Shown here piece by piece: positions 41,161 to 54,848 of a stretch of 64,000 nucleotides of DNA; position 1 is the stretch's first letter, and the number at the start of each line of letters is the position of its first letter. The position numbers and the translations under genes are program-made. The notes beneath the pieces were generated by a model. The model was not told where the DNA came from. It saw nothing but the letters and a program-made list of their open reading frames with translations, and searched no databases. Source of the stretch: Pegea sp. RAD2-039 (taxonomy: Eukaryota; Chordata; Thaliacea; Salpida; Salpidae). Location of the stretch: contig JAQGEQ010000380.1 in the NCBI GenBank assembly GCA_034620365.1, positions 4,092,001-4,156,000 of the forward strand, read 5' to 3'.

Positions 41161-43756
41161 TTCAAAATTCATAAATCAAAGATTACAGAAATTTAATAAA
41201 TCTGTAAAATTTGATATTTTTAAAACTTGTTTAATATTTAACTATGCACATAATCAGAACCTTTTAAATGATAAGATGTTAATAATTATAGATATAGCAT
41301 ACTTTAAAGAAAACTTAAAATAAGTCTTTAACATAAATAATATTAAAGTATGTAGTGTTTAACTTTAATGGCATAAATAAACAAACAAACATTTTACTTG
41401 ATATCAATTTTGTAAGTTAACTAGATATCAAAAAGGTTTAGAGTTGTTAACTCTAATGGACTTTTTTGTTATGATCAAAATCTCAAACATATTAAAAAGA
41501 TGAAAATAACAAGCTATTAGCATTTACAGAGGTTATAAGGATATGAAATAGAACTAAAAGTAATTATTTGGAAATAAACAAGGCTATAAAAGTAATAATT
41601 GCACAAAAAAATTCATGTATTATTTATTAAAAGTAAAGATTCAATTATTGCTTCAAAATATATCTCCCTGATATTGTTATTTTTTAGTATTTACAATGGT
41701 GTTCGATATTCAGTATTCATAAAAGTTTAATTTAGTTTATCATACAATTAGTTTGACCAAAATACCAAGCTAGGTTAGAACATAAATAATTTTCAAAAAT
41801 TAAATAAAATAGCGAAATTTTTTTGAAACTAATTGTCTATATAATAAAAACTCTATCTTTTAAATTTATTCATTTTTTACTAGATTAAATGGAGATTTAC
41901 CTACTAGTATCCTTATGCAATGTATTTTAGAAATAATTTATCAAGTTTGCTAAATTCAGTTGAAATATGAATTCACCGCAGAAAATCATAAAATCTCAGG
42001 CTGTTGAAAGCTATGTTCGATTATATGTTTGGATAGAAGTAAATCTTACTTTGGTGTTTAAATTTGAAGTTTAGAAGATATCATCATCAGTATAAAATTG
42101 CAGATGTAAAAGTATCAAAAAACTATAAGAATTTTAAAACTTAATTGCTCTCTTTAAAAGAAAGATAAATGCATGTGTCTCTTTTAAAAACCATTCAGAC
42201 ATTTAGAAATTTGAAGAAATTTCTTTTTCAGACTATTTTGTAATGCTAAGAGATGAAGCTTGCACCAGCTATAAACTCCCTACATGTAGTCTTAAGTAAT
42301 TCAATCAATCTGAGTCACTTAGAGTGAAGATTTATCCTTTCAAAGGACTTGCCTTCTAGCTTCAAGGTTAAAAAAATTCACAAATCGACAAACTCTAAGA
42401 GATTGAGAACTTTTTATAGATAGCCTAAATGTTTTCTATCATGCAGTATAAACAGATTTGTAGCAGTATCAGTTGGACATTTAACTAAAATAAAGATTGT
42501 TTACCAAAGCTGTTTTTAAACGGCTACATTACATTGAACATCAGAAAATTTAGTAGATTTGTAGATTTATAAATGATCAAATTTTCTCTTAGACTACAAA
42601 ATTAATACGTCAAGTACTCATGTATACTGTGCATGTGGAGAAATAAGAAATAAATTTTTCAATTAATACTTGAAAAGAACTTCTAGACATCAAGTAGGTA
42701 CTGCAAATGAAATCAATAAACCTTTAATTCTTAGGTGAAAAGTTGTCTTTCATCAATTACATGTGAAGTTTGGGTTGAAGAAGCAATATTTTAAGCCAGT
42801 AAAGAGGAAAGCTGCTTTAAATACTTATGTAGTCTTTTTCTAGGACTTTCAAATGAGAAGATGAAAGCTAGCATTTTTAATAGATAATAAATTCATGCTA
42901 ATGAAAGATTCAAACTTTGTCAAAAAGAATGAACTGAATTTAGTTTACTTTATTCGAGTATTTTAACATTTTTAGCGATCACAAAATCTTTAATTGGAGA
43001 AAGTTGGTGAAAAAATGCTCTATGATTTAAGGCAATTACGTACTATCTTGAACATTAAATTTCGTATTCTAATCAGCGTATGTGGGAAACTACAGTTGAA
43101 AAAGTAGAGAAAAAAATCGTCATGATATAAAATTATGGAAGAAAAATATAAAACTATGATAATTAAAATTAACTTAATAAATTGATCAAAAGTGTCGCAC
43201 AATCTAGGCCTAATTTGAAAAAATCCTAGGAAAACCCGCGAAACACGCAATAACTGTCTCCCAAAAACTTGTTTTGTAAAAACACTATCTATCTTCTCAC
43301 AAAATTCTGAATTGCTATATAATAATTTTAATTTTCTGTATCGGGATTGTAATGAAAATAAATGTATAATAAATTGCTTACTACGGCAATAGTGAGTAAG
43401 AACCCAACTGTAGACCACACATAAAAACATTTCTTAATTTTTGTATAATGACACTGAATATTACAAGCTTACAAACAGTTGTTTCAAAAGTTTTTATTTC
43501 TTAAAATTGTTCAATTTATTTTCACCTGAATTTATTTGTGACTGAAAAAAGCTGTTCCAAATATCGATTATAGCTAAGTCATTTTCCTTGTGTATTTTTC
43601 CTTTGTTATTTTTAAATAAAATATTCTGCTGATAAATATATTTTCAGTTTACAAGCACATGTAATATAGATATAACTGGCATCAGCTAATCATTTTGTAA
43701 AGCTATACAAGTTCACAAGAAGAGTTTTAATATTACTCAAAAAAATTTCAAGTACT
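41161..43756. other. Intergenic region between WASHC2 and PDX1
   Basis: This stretch holds the presumed WASHC2 promoter (right of 41160) and 3'-flanking DNA of PDX1. No recognised gene is seen. One unusually long open frame is listed separately at 43020-43430. No clear TATA box or conserved site stands out. Confidence 0.5.
43020..43430 (-). CDS. Hypothetical 136-codon open frame, unrecognised
   Basis: An ATG-to-stop frame of 136 codons lies downstream of PDX1 on the same strand. I do not recognise the product. The visible features are a basic, Cys/Phe-rich N-terminal half and a hydrophobic segment near residues 87-100 (LILIIIVLYFSSIILY) that could span a membrane. By a rough estimate from base composition (about 8 percent stops), a frame this long is unexpected by chance, but the composition is not convincingly protein-like. 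It could be a decayed exon, a retroelement scrap or chance. Confidence 0.2.
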   Translation of the reverse strand: MFLCVVYSWVLTHYCRSKQFIIHLFSLQSRYRKLKLLYSNSEFCEKIDSVFTKQVFGRQLLRVSRVFLGFFQIRPRLCDTFDQFIKLILIIIVLYFSSIILYHDDFFLYFFNCSFPHTLIRIRNLMFKIVRNCLKS

Positions 43757-43766
43757 TTTATTTATT
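43757..43766 (-). terminator. Putative polyadenylation signal, PDX1 gene
   Basis: Two overlapping TTTATT hexamers on the + strand (AATAAA on the - strand) lie about 70-75 nt beyond the PDX1 stop codon, a typical spacing. Confidence 0.6.
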
Positions 43767-43832
43767 ACCAAATAAACATTTCGGTTGCTGTATATTTACA
43801 AAACACAAAACTTCAACTAAGCAGGAAAATAT

Positions 43833-45849
43833 CTATTTGCCAGCCCATCTAACCTGTAGGTCATCACAGTTTATTCCAACCTGTAAGCAAGTAGAAGTTT
43901 CAATAAATCTAGGTTTAAAGTGATTTAATTCATGTTGTCTTAATATCAAATATTTCCAACTTCTTACCATCGCTGTTCCCAAATCTTCGCTAACTTCAGC
44001 CAAAACTGCTGGATCTTTATAGTGAGTAACAGCTTGAGCCATGGCACGAGCTCTTTTTTCAGGACAATTGCTCTTAAATATTCCAGACCCGACAAAAACT
44101 CCATCAACTCCGAGCTGCATCAGAAGTGAGACGTCCGCTGGTGTCGCTACAAAAATCAGTTTATATATGAAGATGTTTAGTCGGATCAGTTTTCAAATAA
44201 AAATATCCTTACCTAGACCACCAGCTGCAAAGTTAGTGACGGGTAAGCGGCCTAGCCGCGCTGTTTCCTTCAACAGATCATATGGGACCTAATATACAAG
44301 TAAAAGTAGTTAGCATGTGAAAGTAAGACTCTAAGCTAAATTCAAACCTTGATAAACAAGTATTAAATCGAAGTATGGTTAATAAAGAACGTTTTCTCAA
44401 AGAATTTTCAACAATTAATCACTAACTTGTAGCTCTTTTGCATATGTGTAAAGCTCATCATCATCTAAACTTTTAGCGCGGCCAATTTCTTGTTTAATTG
44501 TGCGTGCGTGTCGTACGGCTTCAACTACATTACCAGTACCAGCTTCTCCCTACAAATAGTATTACTATGTTGCTTAAAAAGAGACTTGCTCGTTAAAGAA
44601 TAATTTTTCCAGCTAAAAACGCAAATTATTTTCTAATTGAAATTATATTTTATATATTTTTAGTTTATGCCTAATTAAAATTCCCTTTGAAAGACTACTT
44701 AAATTTATCAAAATAAGTTCTACTTGTTATTTAATAAACAATCACCTTCGTTCGAATCATTGCAGCGCCTTCAGAAATTCGTCTCAAGGCTTCACCAAGA
44801 TTACGAGCTCCACAAACAAATGGAGTTGTGAAAGATTTCTTATTTATATGATTATCTTCATCAGCCATAGTTAGAACTGAAAAATATATCTTTATTTTTT
44901 GCTTGCTCATTGATAAAAATCAAATCTAAATAATTAAGAAGTTTTACAAAAAATAAGCTCGAAAAATGATGTCAAACCTTCAGACTCATCAATCATGTCA
45001 ACTCCTAGATGCTGTAAGATTTGAGCTTCACCAAAATGACCAATTCGCACTTTAGCCATCACAGGAATATTTACAGCATTCATAATTTCTTTGATCAACT
45101 AAACATTCAGAAAAAAGATCTTAGTGTAAAGTCTGATCTAGTGATGTAGTACTCACTTTCGGATCACTCATGCGAGCGACACCTCCGTCTTTTCTTATAT
45201 CTGCAGGAACTCTTTCAAGAGCCATGACAGCACATGCCTTAAAATAAACTCATGTTTTCAATGATCAAAAAATTATACCAATTTAAAGCAAGAAAGAGAA
45301 GTAAATGATGATTTTAATTAAACAAATGTAGAATACTCACTCCAGCAGCTTGTGCAATTTTTGCTTGTTCAGCATTTACAACGTCCATAATAAGACCCCC
45401 TCTAACCATTGTAGCAAATCCAGACTTGACAACAAAAGTCCCTGAAAAATTATTCGTCAATTTCTATTGAGAATTAAACGTTCGTTTGCACAACTTTCTG
45501 CAAGACTGTTGCGCGGCTATTGCGTAACTTCAAGAGCATAGTAACAGTCGTTTACAAGCTGTGTGGTGTTAGATTGATAAAATATGTCTTAGGTCAGTTT
45601 TTGAGTCAATTAATTATAATTTTATATAAAAAATGCTTTTGGGATATTTTTGAAAGTTAAATATTTTATAATATTTTATAAACATGTTAAAACATGTTAG
45701 ATAAATAATTGTAGAGGTTCATAAACATTCAAATCTGTATTTTTAACTTTTATTTAAATAATTACAAACTATAGCATCTAATGTTAACATTAAAACTTTG
45801 AAAAGTTAACTACAAAACCATTTTTACCTGTTTGGTTTGTTTCTACCAT
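43833..45849 (-). CDS. PDX1: Pyridoxal 5'-phosphate synthase, PdxS/PDX1/SNZ subunit, 9 exons, 293 aa
   Basis: This is the synthase subunit of the DXP-independent vitamin B6 pathway, a (beta/alpha)8 enzyme. It makes PLP from ribose 5-phosphate, glyceraldehyde 3-phosphate and the ammonia supplied by PdxT. Exons: 45828-45849, 45341-45441, 45157-45237, 44978-45098, 44746-44876, 44427-44549, 44213-44288, 43968-44146, 43833-43880. Phases agree and the total of 882 nt gives the usual PdxS length. Key residues are present: Asp27 in [10 protein letters not shown], Lys84 in [10 protein letters not shown] and Lys152 in IRTKGEAGTGN (equivalent to B. subtilis D24, K81 and K149), plus the phosphate loop FAAGG and [11 protein letters not shown]. 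The short tail ends in WAGK, unlike the longer bacterial end. One family position differs (HFGEA where HFVEA or HIVEA is usual). Eight GT-AG introns rule out bacterial contamination. It lies head-to-head with PDX2. Confidence 0.97.
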
Positions 45850-47044
45850 GATAGAGAGATTTTCAAAGCTTTTACAAAGATTTACTTAAAATTTTGTCAA
45901 ACTTAAAAAAAATAAAATTTATTAATCTTTTTTGATATTCTCTATACTCAATTTCAATTTATCTGAAGTTATCAAAAAGATACAAAGCAACAAAACAAAA
46001 AGTTGAATCTTTCACTCTATATTGCATGCCAAAGTTAAAACTACTTATGCAACTAACACTGTTCATACAACTATCTAACCGCATAAGCATTTGATTTCAA
46101 GCTAATTCGTAAGTCTATTAAAACTTCAGCTAGTGACCTTCTCATCTCTTCTTTCCCTTTTTTCCCGCACTTTTGTTTTGACTAGCATATCACTACTTGA
46201 TAACTAGTAAAGTTAACTGATTTATTATTTAGTTTATTTATCAGAATATTTTTGTTGAACCTAATCGGTATTAGGCTTGCTTACTTCAAACTGCTTCAAG
46301 TTATTCTTTAGCTGAAATTTAAAATACTTTGCAGAATTTTATAGGAAAACTCTTTACTTATAGACTGAAATTCTAGAATAAATCAATACTCAGCGTCTAG
46401 AAATTTTCGTGTATTAAGTTAGCTGTTAACAAAGAGTTCAGTTAGATTTAAATATCCTCTGGGTAAAAACTCAATGAAGTGGAACTTTTATTTGTGCTGA
46501 CGCACTAACTAAAAGGCAGCTTTTGCAGTTTTATATGTAGTTTCTCCTATGCGCTTTTGATTTTGATTTTTTTGGTTAGTCTGTTGATTTAGTTTCTTAA
46601 GAGGTTGCTGTGCTTACTTAATAAATGCCTTCAAACTTTAAATTTAAAAAGATTAAATAGTTTTTTAATTTTTATCAGCAATTTTACTATAGTTAACATT
46701 TTAATAGATTTAAACTAAAAGCTTTCAAATAGGATCATACTATCTAGTTATTTTTTTACTGAATACGCAAGTTAAGCAAATTGTTCAGTTTCATCAACTG
46801 ATTTTTAACAATTTATAAAAATTTTACACTTTACTAAATATAAACAAACTTATCATTCCGTAATTCATAAGTTTGTTGCAATAGTTATGACAATGAACTA
46901 TTAAAAAAATTTCTTTAAAACCGTTTAATTTACAAATTAAAATTTGAAAAATTTTGAAATTCATCAATATTTTCAGAATTATTTTTACATAACCTGCTTG
47001 TGAGCATAGTGTGATCTTTTGAAAGTGTAAATAAAGCAAAGATC
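45850..47044. promoter_or_regulatory. Divergent PDX1/PDX2 intergenic region, likely shared promoter
   Basis: About 1.2 kb separates the two start codons, which point away from each other. No other gene is visible; the 71-codon - strand frame at 46824-47039 is of low complexity and not supported. In fungi the SNZ and SNO homologues are likewise paired and co-regulated, so a shared bidirectional promoter is a reasonable inference. I do not see a well-placed TATA box or a clear palindromic operator for either gene. Confidence 0.5.
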
Positions 47045-48336
47045 ATGGATCAACAGTAAGTAACTTACTCTAATAATTATAAACTCTTAAGTAATGATAA
47101 AAAGATAATATATAGAGTGAAATATTTCTAGAATATGAGTATTTTTGTTTATTAAAGATTAAAGTTACTTGAAAAAACGTTTGAAACTCTAAAAAAATCA
47201 AAGTTTGAAGTAAATTAAAAGTAAACAACAATAATATTAACAGGCTTAAAATTGGAGTGCTAGCTATACAAGGTGGTTTTTCTGCTCATACTGATACCCT
47301 CAAACAATTAAGCGATCTATCAGCAGATGTAAAACTGGAGGTTATTGAAGTACGAAAAGCCAGTGACGTGAGAAATTTGATCCTTTTATGTTTGAAAATG
47401 AAAAGAACAATTTATTTTTGTAGTTGGATACTATAGATGGGCTAATCATACCAGGTGGTGAAAGCTCAGTGCTGTCACTTCACTTAAGTATCGGAAATTT
47501 AATGGAAAAAGTGAAAATGTTTGTCAAGAATAAACAAAAAGTAAAATTGAATAATTTTAATTAATTGCTGCGATAGATGATAACAATGATAAGATACTGA
47601 AGTTGTCTATTATTATCTAGTCTACTAAAGGTTCTTTAAAATTCTTTATCTTTTGTTATTAGCTTGTTTTCTATTGGTACTGAATCAATATCAGGATATC
47701 AAAACATCCTCTTAATACTAATATCTAATTTCATCAATTTTAGTAAAAATATTTTAGTTTATTGAAACTTTAAAGATTTCACAACAAAGTTGAACTCTAA
47801 AAGAAGCTTCAATTATCAAATCAAGCTAAAAAAAGTTGTTGTTTTTACAGTTTACTTGGGGTACTTGTGCTGGTCTTATTCTTCTATCTGAAAGTATTGA
47901 AGGTGAAGGAAAGAATGAAGTTCAACAGGTTCAATATTCGTCATTCACATAAAAAAATTAAATTTTAATCTTTTACCCGAAGATTGGAGGCTTAGACATT
48001 ACTTGCAAACGAAACTACTCAGGTCGTCAAAACAACAGCTGTGAGAGTCCACTTATTCTTACAGAAGAAGATCTAGTAGCTTCTAACGGAAACAAGAAAG
48101 AATTTAAAGGAATTTTTATTCGCCCACCAGGTGTTGTATCGGTTAATAGCCCGGATGTTAAAGTATTAAGCAGAAGAGATTTAGAAGGTTCTTCTGAGAT
48201 TGTAGCTGTTCGTGATGGTAACGTGATGGCCTGTTCTTTTCATCCCGAGCTTTGCAATCACGATAGTCAATTTACATGGCATCGCTATTTTGTGAAAAAT
48301 GTTTTAAAATATAAACATCCAAATTGTAGCATTTAA
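47045..48336 (+). CDS. PDX2: Pyridoxal 5'-phosphate synthase, PdxT/PDX2/SNO glutaminase subunit, 5 exons, 227 aa
   Basis: This is a class I-type glutamine amidotransferase that hydrolyses glutamine and channels ammonia to PdxS. Exons: 47045-47055, 47244-47367, 47424-47540, 47851-47928, 47983-48336 (684 nt, in phase). The start MDQQ is followed directly by the family opening KIGVLAIQGGF. The oxyanion-hole motif PGGESS is at residues 55-60, the nucleophile is Cys90 in WGTCAGLILL, and the His197/Glu199 pair lies in SFHPEL, completing the Cys-His-Glu triad. RNYSGRQNN (120-128) and IRPPGV (156-161) are further PdxT blocks. Compared with bacterial PdxT (about 190-200 aa) it has modest insertions, for example around 135-152, and a short C-terminal extension. 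Exon 5 uses the weaker acceptor CCCGAAG. It is divergently paired with PDX1, which fits co-expression of the two subunits. Confidence 0.96.
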
Positions 48337-49635
48337 AATCTGTAATGATATATGAAACAATTTATTGTTTTACATTGTGACAAATATGTTCAAATTTCAT
48401 GAATTTGAATTGAAACTTGTTATACTTTTATCATTTTTTTCTTTTTGTACTTTATTTTAACTAAATCGTATAAAATTTGATAATAACTTTACTTAGTTTA
48501 TCACTCAGTGTAAACTAGAATATTAAAGTTAAATAAATAATTAGATTTTTTATTTGTTATAAAGTTTCAATCAGATAAAGTGATAAAAAAGTTTATTGTC
48601 AATTTAAAGTTGTTCTTCAAAACATTCAAGCTTTTATTTAAATACTAAAACTTCTGAGCAATAAGAGGAAACATTTTGATGATTGCAATATTTATTTTAT
48701 GAGTATTATGTTATGTAAAAATAAGTTTAAATGATAGTTTACCTTCAAAAAAATTGTAGTGAACTCTATTTGCTTAGTAATCAGTTTTTTTATCTCATAA
48801 CGTCATAAAATATTTATTTTTCAACAAAATAAATAAAAGCTACTTTCAAATATAAGAAAGTCACAAAAATGTGATAAATGAGAAAATTCTTAGAAAAGTT
48901 TTACAGACTATCTACATATTTAAAATAAAAGGTTTAGTGATGAAACTTTTTTAAATTTTACAATAAGTTAAAAGATCTAGTACAAAAATTTGATAAATTA
49001 TATTTGTTAGATGTAAAAAATGATGTAATCAAAGCTTTCATCAACTACAGTTAGTTATAATTTAATTCTTAAAATAGAATGTTAAGGTGAAATTTTGGGC
49101 GGTTGCAAAGTTTTTAAATACTTCGCCATGCTTCATTGCATATAGAATAAAAAAAATATTCAAAATCATTTTCAAAATTGGTAAGTTTGATTTAGACATT
49201 TAAACAAATTTTCTTACGATTAAAGAATGAATTGACGAATCATTTTTTTATAAAAGGAAGTTTATAATAAGGGCAAATTATTATTAGCTTTGAATGAAGA
49301 AATTACGTCAATAGAGAAGTTGTTTTTATTAAAATGTTATTCTAAGATTTATCAAAATAAAAGAAACTCTTTTTACTTTCATCAGTTTTAGCAATTGATA
49401 GATTTTTTTGGCTGATTTTATAAAGATAGATCATCTAATGCTGATCATTTAATCAAATTATGAGTTTGATATTTTGTACATTAAATTTTTGTAGCTCATT
49501 ATTAAACTTCTTATGTAACTATAAGCGTAGACATAAAGTAAACAGTTTATCTTTAATAAAATTAGAATGAGCTTGGTAAAACTTCGATTCGTTAATTATT
49601 AACTAATATCAGATGTTTTCGTATATATTTACAGC
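48337..49635. other. Intergenic region between PDX2 and annexin
   Basis: AT-rich, with no protein-like frame. An AATAAA at 48532-48537, about 200 nt after the PDX2 stop, is a candidate polyadenylation signal. The right end runs into the annexin promoter. Nothing else is recognised. Confidence 0.5.
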
Positions 49636-49704
49636 TATATATAAAAGCTGTGTTTTAATTTCTAGTTCATTTTTTCAGCTCGCATAAACTGATTGTTTAC
49701 AACC
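49636..49704 (+). promoter_or_regulatory. TATA-containing annexin core promoter and 5' leader
   Basis: TATATATAAA at 49636-49645 lies about 60 nt before the annexin ATG at 49705, leaving room for a start site about 25-35 nt downstream and a very short 5' UTR. A TTTTTTCAG at 49671-49679 could instead be a 3' splice site (cis or trans) just before the leader. The sequence alone does not decide between these. Confidence 0.5.
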
Positions 49705-51469
49705 ATGGGTAATATTGAAGCTACTGTAAGTCGTTTTTAATCGTTTGTCAATTTTATTCGTTATTTTTGTTTTACTTGAACTTGTTCTAAACTTAAACCT
49801 TTAGCTGTTAAAAATATTTTGTGTGACTACAATTCTTTATAATAATCACTAAATGACAACTTTCATACTTCAATTAGCCTACTGTGCATGAATTTGATGG
49901 ATTCGAAGCTTCCGAAGACTGTGAAAGATTAAACAATGCGATGGACGGAGCAGGAACCAACGAGAGAGTCATCATAAGAGTTATTACAAGAAGGTAATTC
50001 ACATTTAGACTTCTTTAAATTTTACTTTTGCAATAAAATTTTGATTTATTTCAAACAGAACAACTTTTCAAAGACAAATTCTCAAAGAAGTTTATGAAAA
50101 TATGTTTGGAGATAACTTAGTTGAACGTCTTAAAGAAGAGCTTCGGGGAGATTTTGAAGAAGCTATTCTAACATTGATGGAAGTAAGTAGATATTGTTTA
50201 TTTTCTAACCACAAGTAAACCAATTGACATATGTGTGTTGATAAATTGTAAAAAATATCTCTATCCAGTATTTCGTTTGTTTGTCGATAAGTGGAACTAT
50301 CAATGTGTGCAAAGAGCTCCTTATATATGAAATAACTCATCTACTTTTCACGTGAACAAATAGCTACTTATGAAACTTCAACAAACATTGTCTGTAAATG
50401 ACTAATCGGAATTATCAAATACTTCTATCTTTGGTTTGAATCACTTTTAACCTTTTACAGTTGAATCCTGTTAGTGACGCAAGAAAACTTCGAAAAGCAA
50501 TGATTGGACTAGGAACAGATGATAAGATCTTGATCGAAGTTCTGTGTACAAAATCTAATGAGAAATTAGAAGCTATTCGAGTAAGTTGAAAGGTTTATGT
50601 AATCATGAAGCTTGTAGTTGATTAAGAAATAACCAAGGGTTTGATAGAAGAACAAATTGGTCGTTTCAAAATAAGTCTTTTGATGAACACCTTTTTAGAT
50701 TGCTTATACGGAGATGTACGAACGCTCACTTGTTGAGGATCTTCGTGATGAAACTTCTGGAGACTTTAAACATCTTCTTCTTGCTTTGATTTCTGGGGAT
50801 CGAGATGAGCTGTTTGAAATTGATGAAGATGCAGCTGAGGCTGATGCACAAGCGATTTATGATGTAGGAAATAAGTGGTAGATGATAGGAAAGATTTATA
50901 AAATCAAATCTTTGAAGGCTGGTGAAGGAAGATGGTTTGGGACTGATGAGGATGAATTCACCAAAATCTTGGCAACCAGAAGCTATTTACAACTCCGAAT
51001 AATATTCCAGAAATATGCTGAGGTTTGTGTTAAATCATGTTTTAAAATTAGTTTATTTTGAGTGAAGATAGATGAATAAATGAAGTTTTAATTGTTTAAA
51101 CAGATAGCTGGTAACAGTTTCAGAGAAGCTGTTGAATCAGAAACATCCGGTAATCTTCAAGATGCTTACATGACTATCATTGATATGGTTGAAGATCACT
51201 TAGCTTACTATGCTAAGAAACTTTATGATGCAATGAGAGGACTCGGTACTGATGAAGATGCTTTGACCAGAATCATTATAGGAAGATCTGAAGTTGGTTT
51301 AAATGATTTTGTGTTTGAACTGTAAGTTTATATATATTTTTTATAGATTGATCTTGGTGCTATCCAAGATAAGTATGAAGAGATGTATGGGAATCAATTG
51401 TGGCAAGACATAGATGATGAATGCTCCTCAGATTACAAGAGACTTCTACTCAATGTTCTACGAGATTAA
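49705..51469 (+). CDS. Annexin, four-repeat, 8 exons, 320 aa
   Basis: Annexins are Ca2+-dependent phospholipid-binding proteins of the cytosolic membrane face. Exons: 49705-49725, 49878-49993, 50059-50182, 50461-50580, 50699-50863, 50918-51022, 51104-51292, 51347-51469 (963 nt, in phase). The length is that of an annexin with a short N-terminal head (about 15 residues, MGNIEATPTVHEFDG), so no long regulatory tail. Four annexin repeats are visible. The type II Ca2+ loops read GAGTNE (repeat 1), GLGTDD (2), RWFGTDED (3, altered from G-x-G-T) and GLGTDED (4). The matching acidic caps lie in RGDFEEAI, SGDFKHLL, SGNLQDAY (Asp lost from the usual GD) and SSDYKRLL. Repeat 3 therefore probably binds Ca2+ weakly. 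The last exon joins at GRSE|IDLGAI, a classic annexin junction sequence. The subfamily cannot be decided by eye. Confidence 0.95.
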
Positions 51470-51751
51470 AGTATCACCATTTACATGATTAAATGACTCT
51501 TATAGCTGCATCCTATCATAATCTTTGATGGTTTAATAATAGCTTCTGTTCTTAACTATCAATTTTGTGAGCGCTATATAAAGTGATCTTCATCATAACA
51601 AAAGATTGATTTGTTGAACTTAAAGACTTTGCAAGTCTGAAAATACTTTTTATTTGACTTTAAAAAGCTTAGTGAAAATTTGAGCTGTGTAGAAAGAAAT
51701 ATTTAAAAGAATATTCCAGAAAAATTTTAAAGTTCATTTCTTTAACGAGCA

Positions 51752-51757
51752 AATAAA
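51752..51757 (+). terminator. Putative polyadenylation signal, annexin gene
   Basis: AATAAA about 280 nt after the annexin stop codon, in the about 690-nt gap between the convergent annexin and HSP70 genes. The rest of that gap (51470-52161) is AT-rich and shows no gene. Confidence 0.45.
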
Positions 51758-52161
51758 ATTGTGCAATAACAAAAAAGATAATTTTTCTTTTAGAAATCAG
51801 CTTTGTAAGAATTATTATTACTTAATATTAGTAATAATACAATCAAATAAATAGATGATAATTTACCAATGGTTTTCTATTTAAAGAAAGATTGTTAATG
51901 TTAAATTTTTAGAAATGTTTATCCCAAATAATTAATTGATGAATTAAAGAGTAAAAGAAAAATAAATTCCATTTGAAAGTTTTTAAATTATAAAAAATAA
52001 TTCAGCAAAAGCAATAAAACTAATTTGTTATTTGAATTTGGTAAAAAGCTCAAATAAAAATGTGGATAACACAAAGCTTCATACAAGGATTTTTATCAAA
52101 TATAAATCTTAAGACTTGAACGAAATAAAGTTGGAGAATTTGAAGATACAAACGATAGATC

Positions 52162-54848
<2,687 letters not shown>

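Noticed and set aside
43881-43967. Read-through of the last PDX1 intron in one open frame
   Set aside because: The intron happens to lack stops, but the inserted residues interrupt the conserved GTAMVGIN block, and clear GT and AG borders flank it.
43833-48336. Bacterial contamination as the source of the PDX genes
   Set aside because: Both genes contain several spliceosomal introns in conserved coding sequence and share base composition and intron style with neighbouring animal genes.
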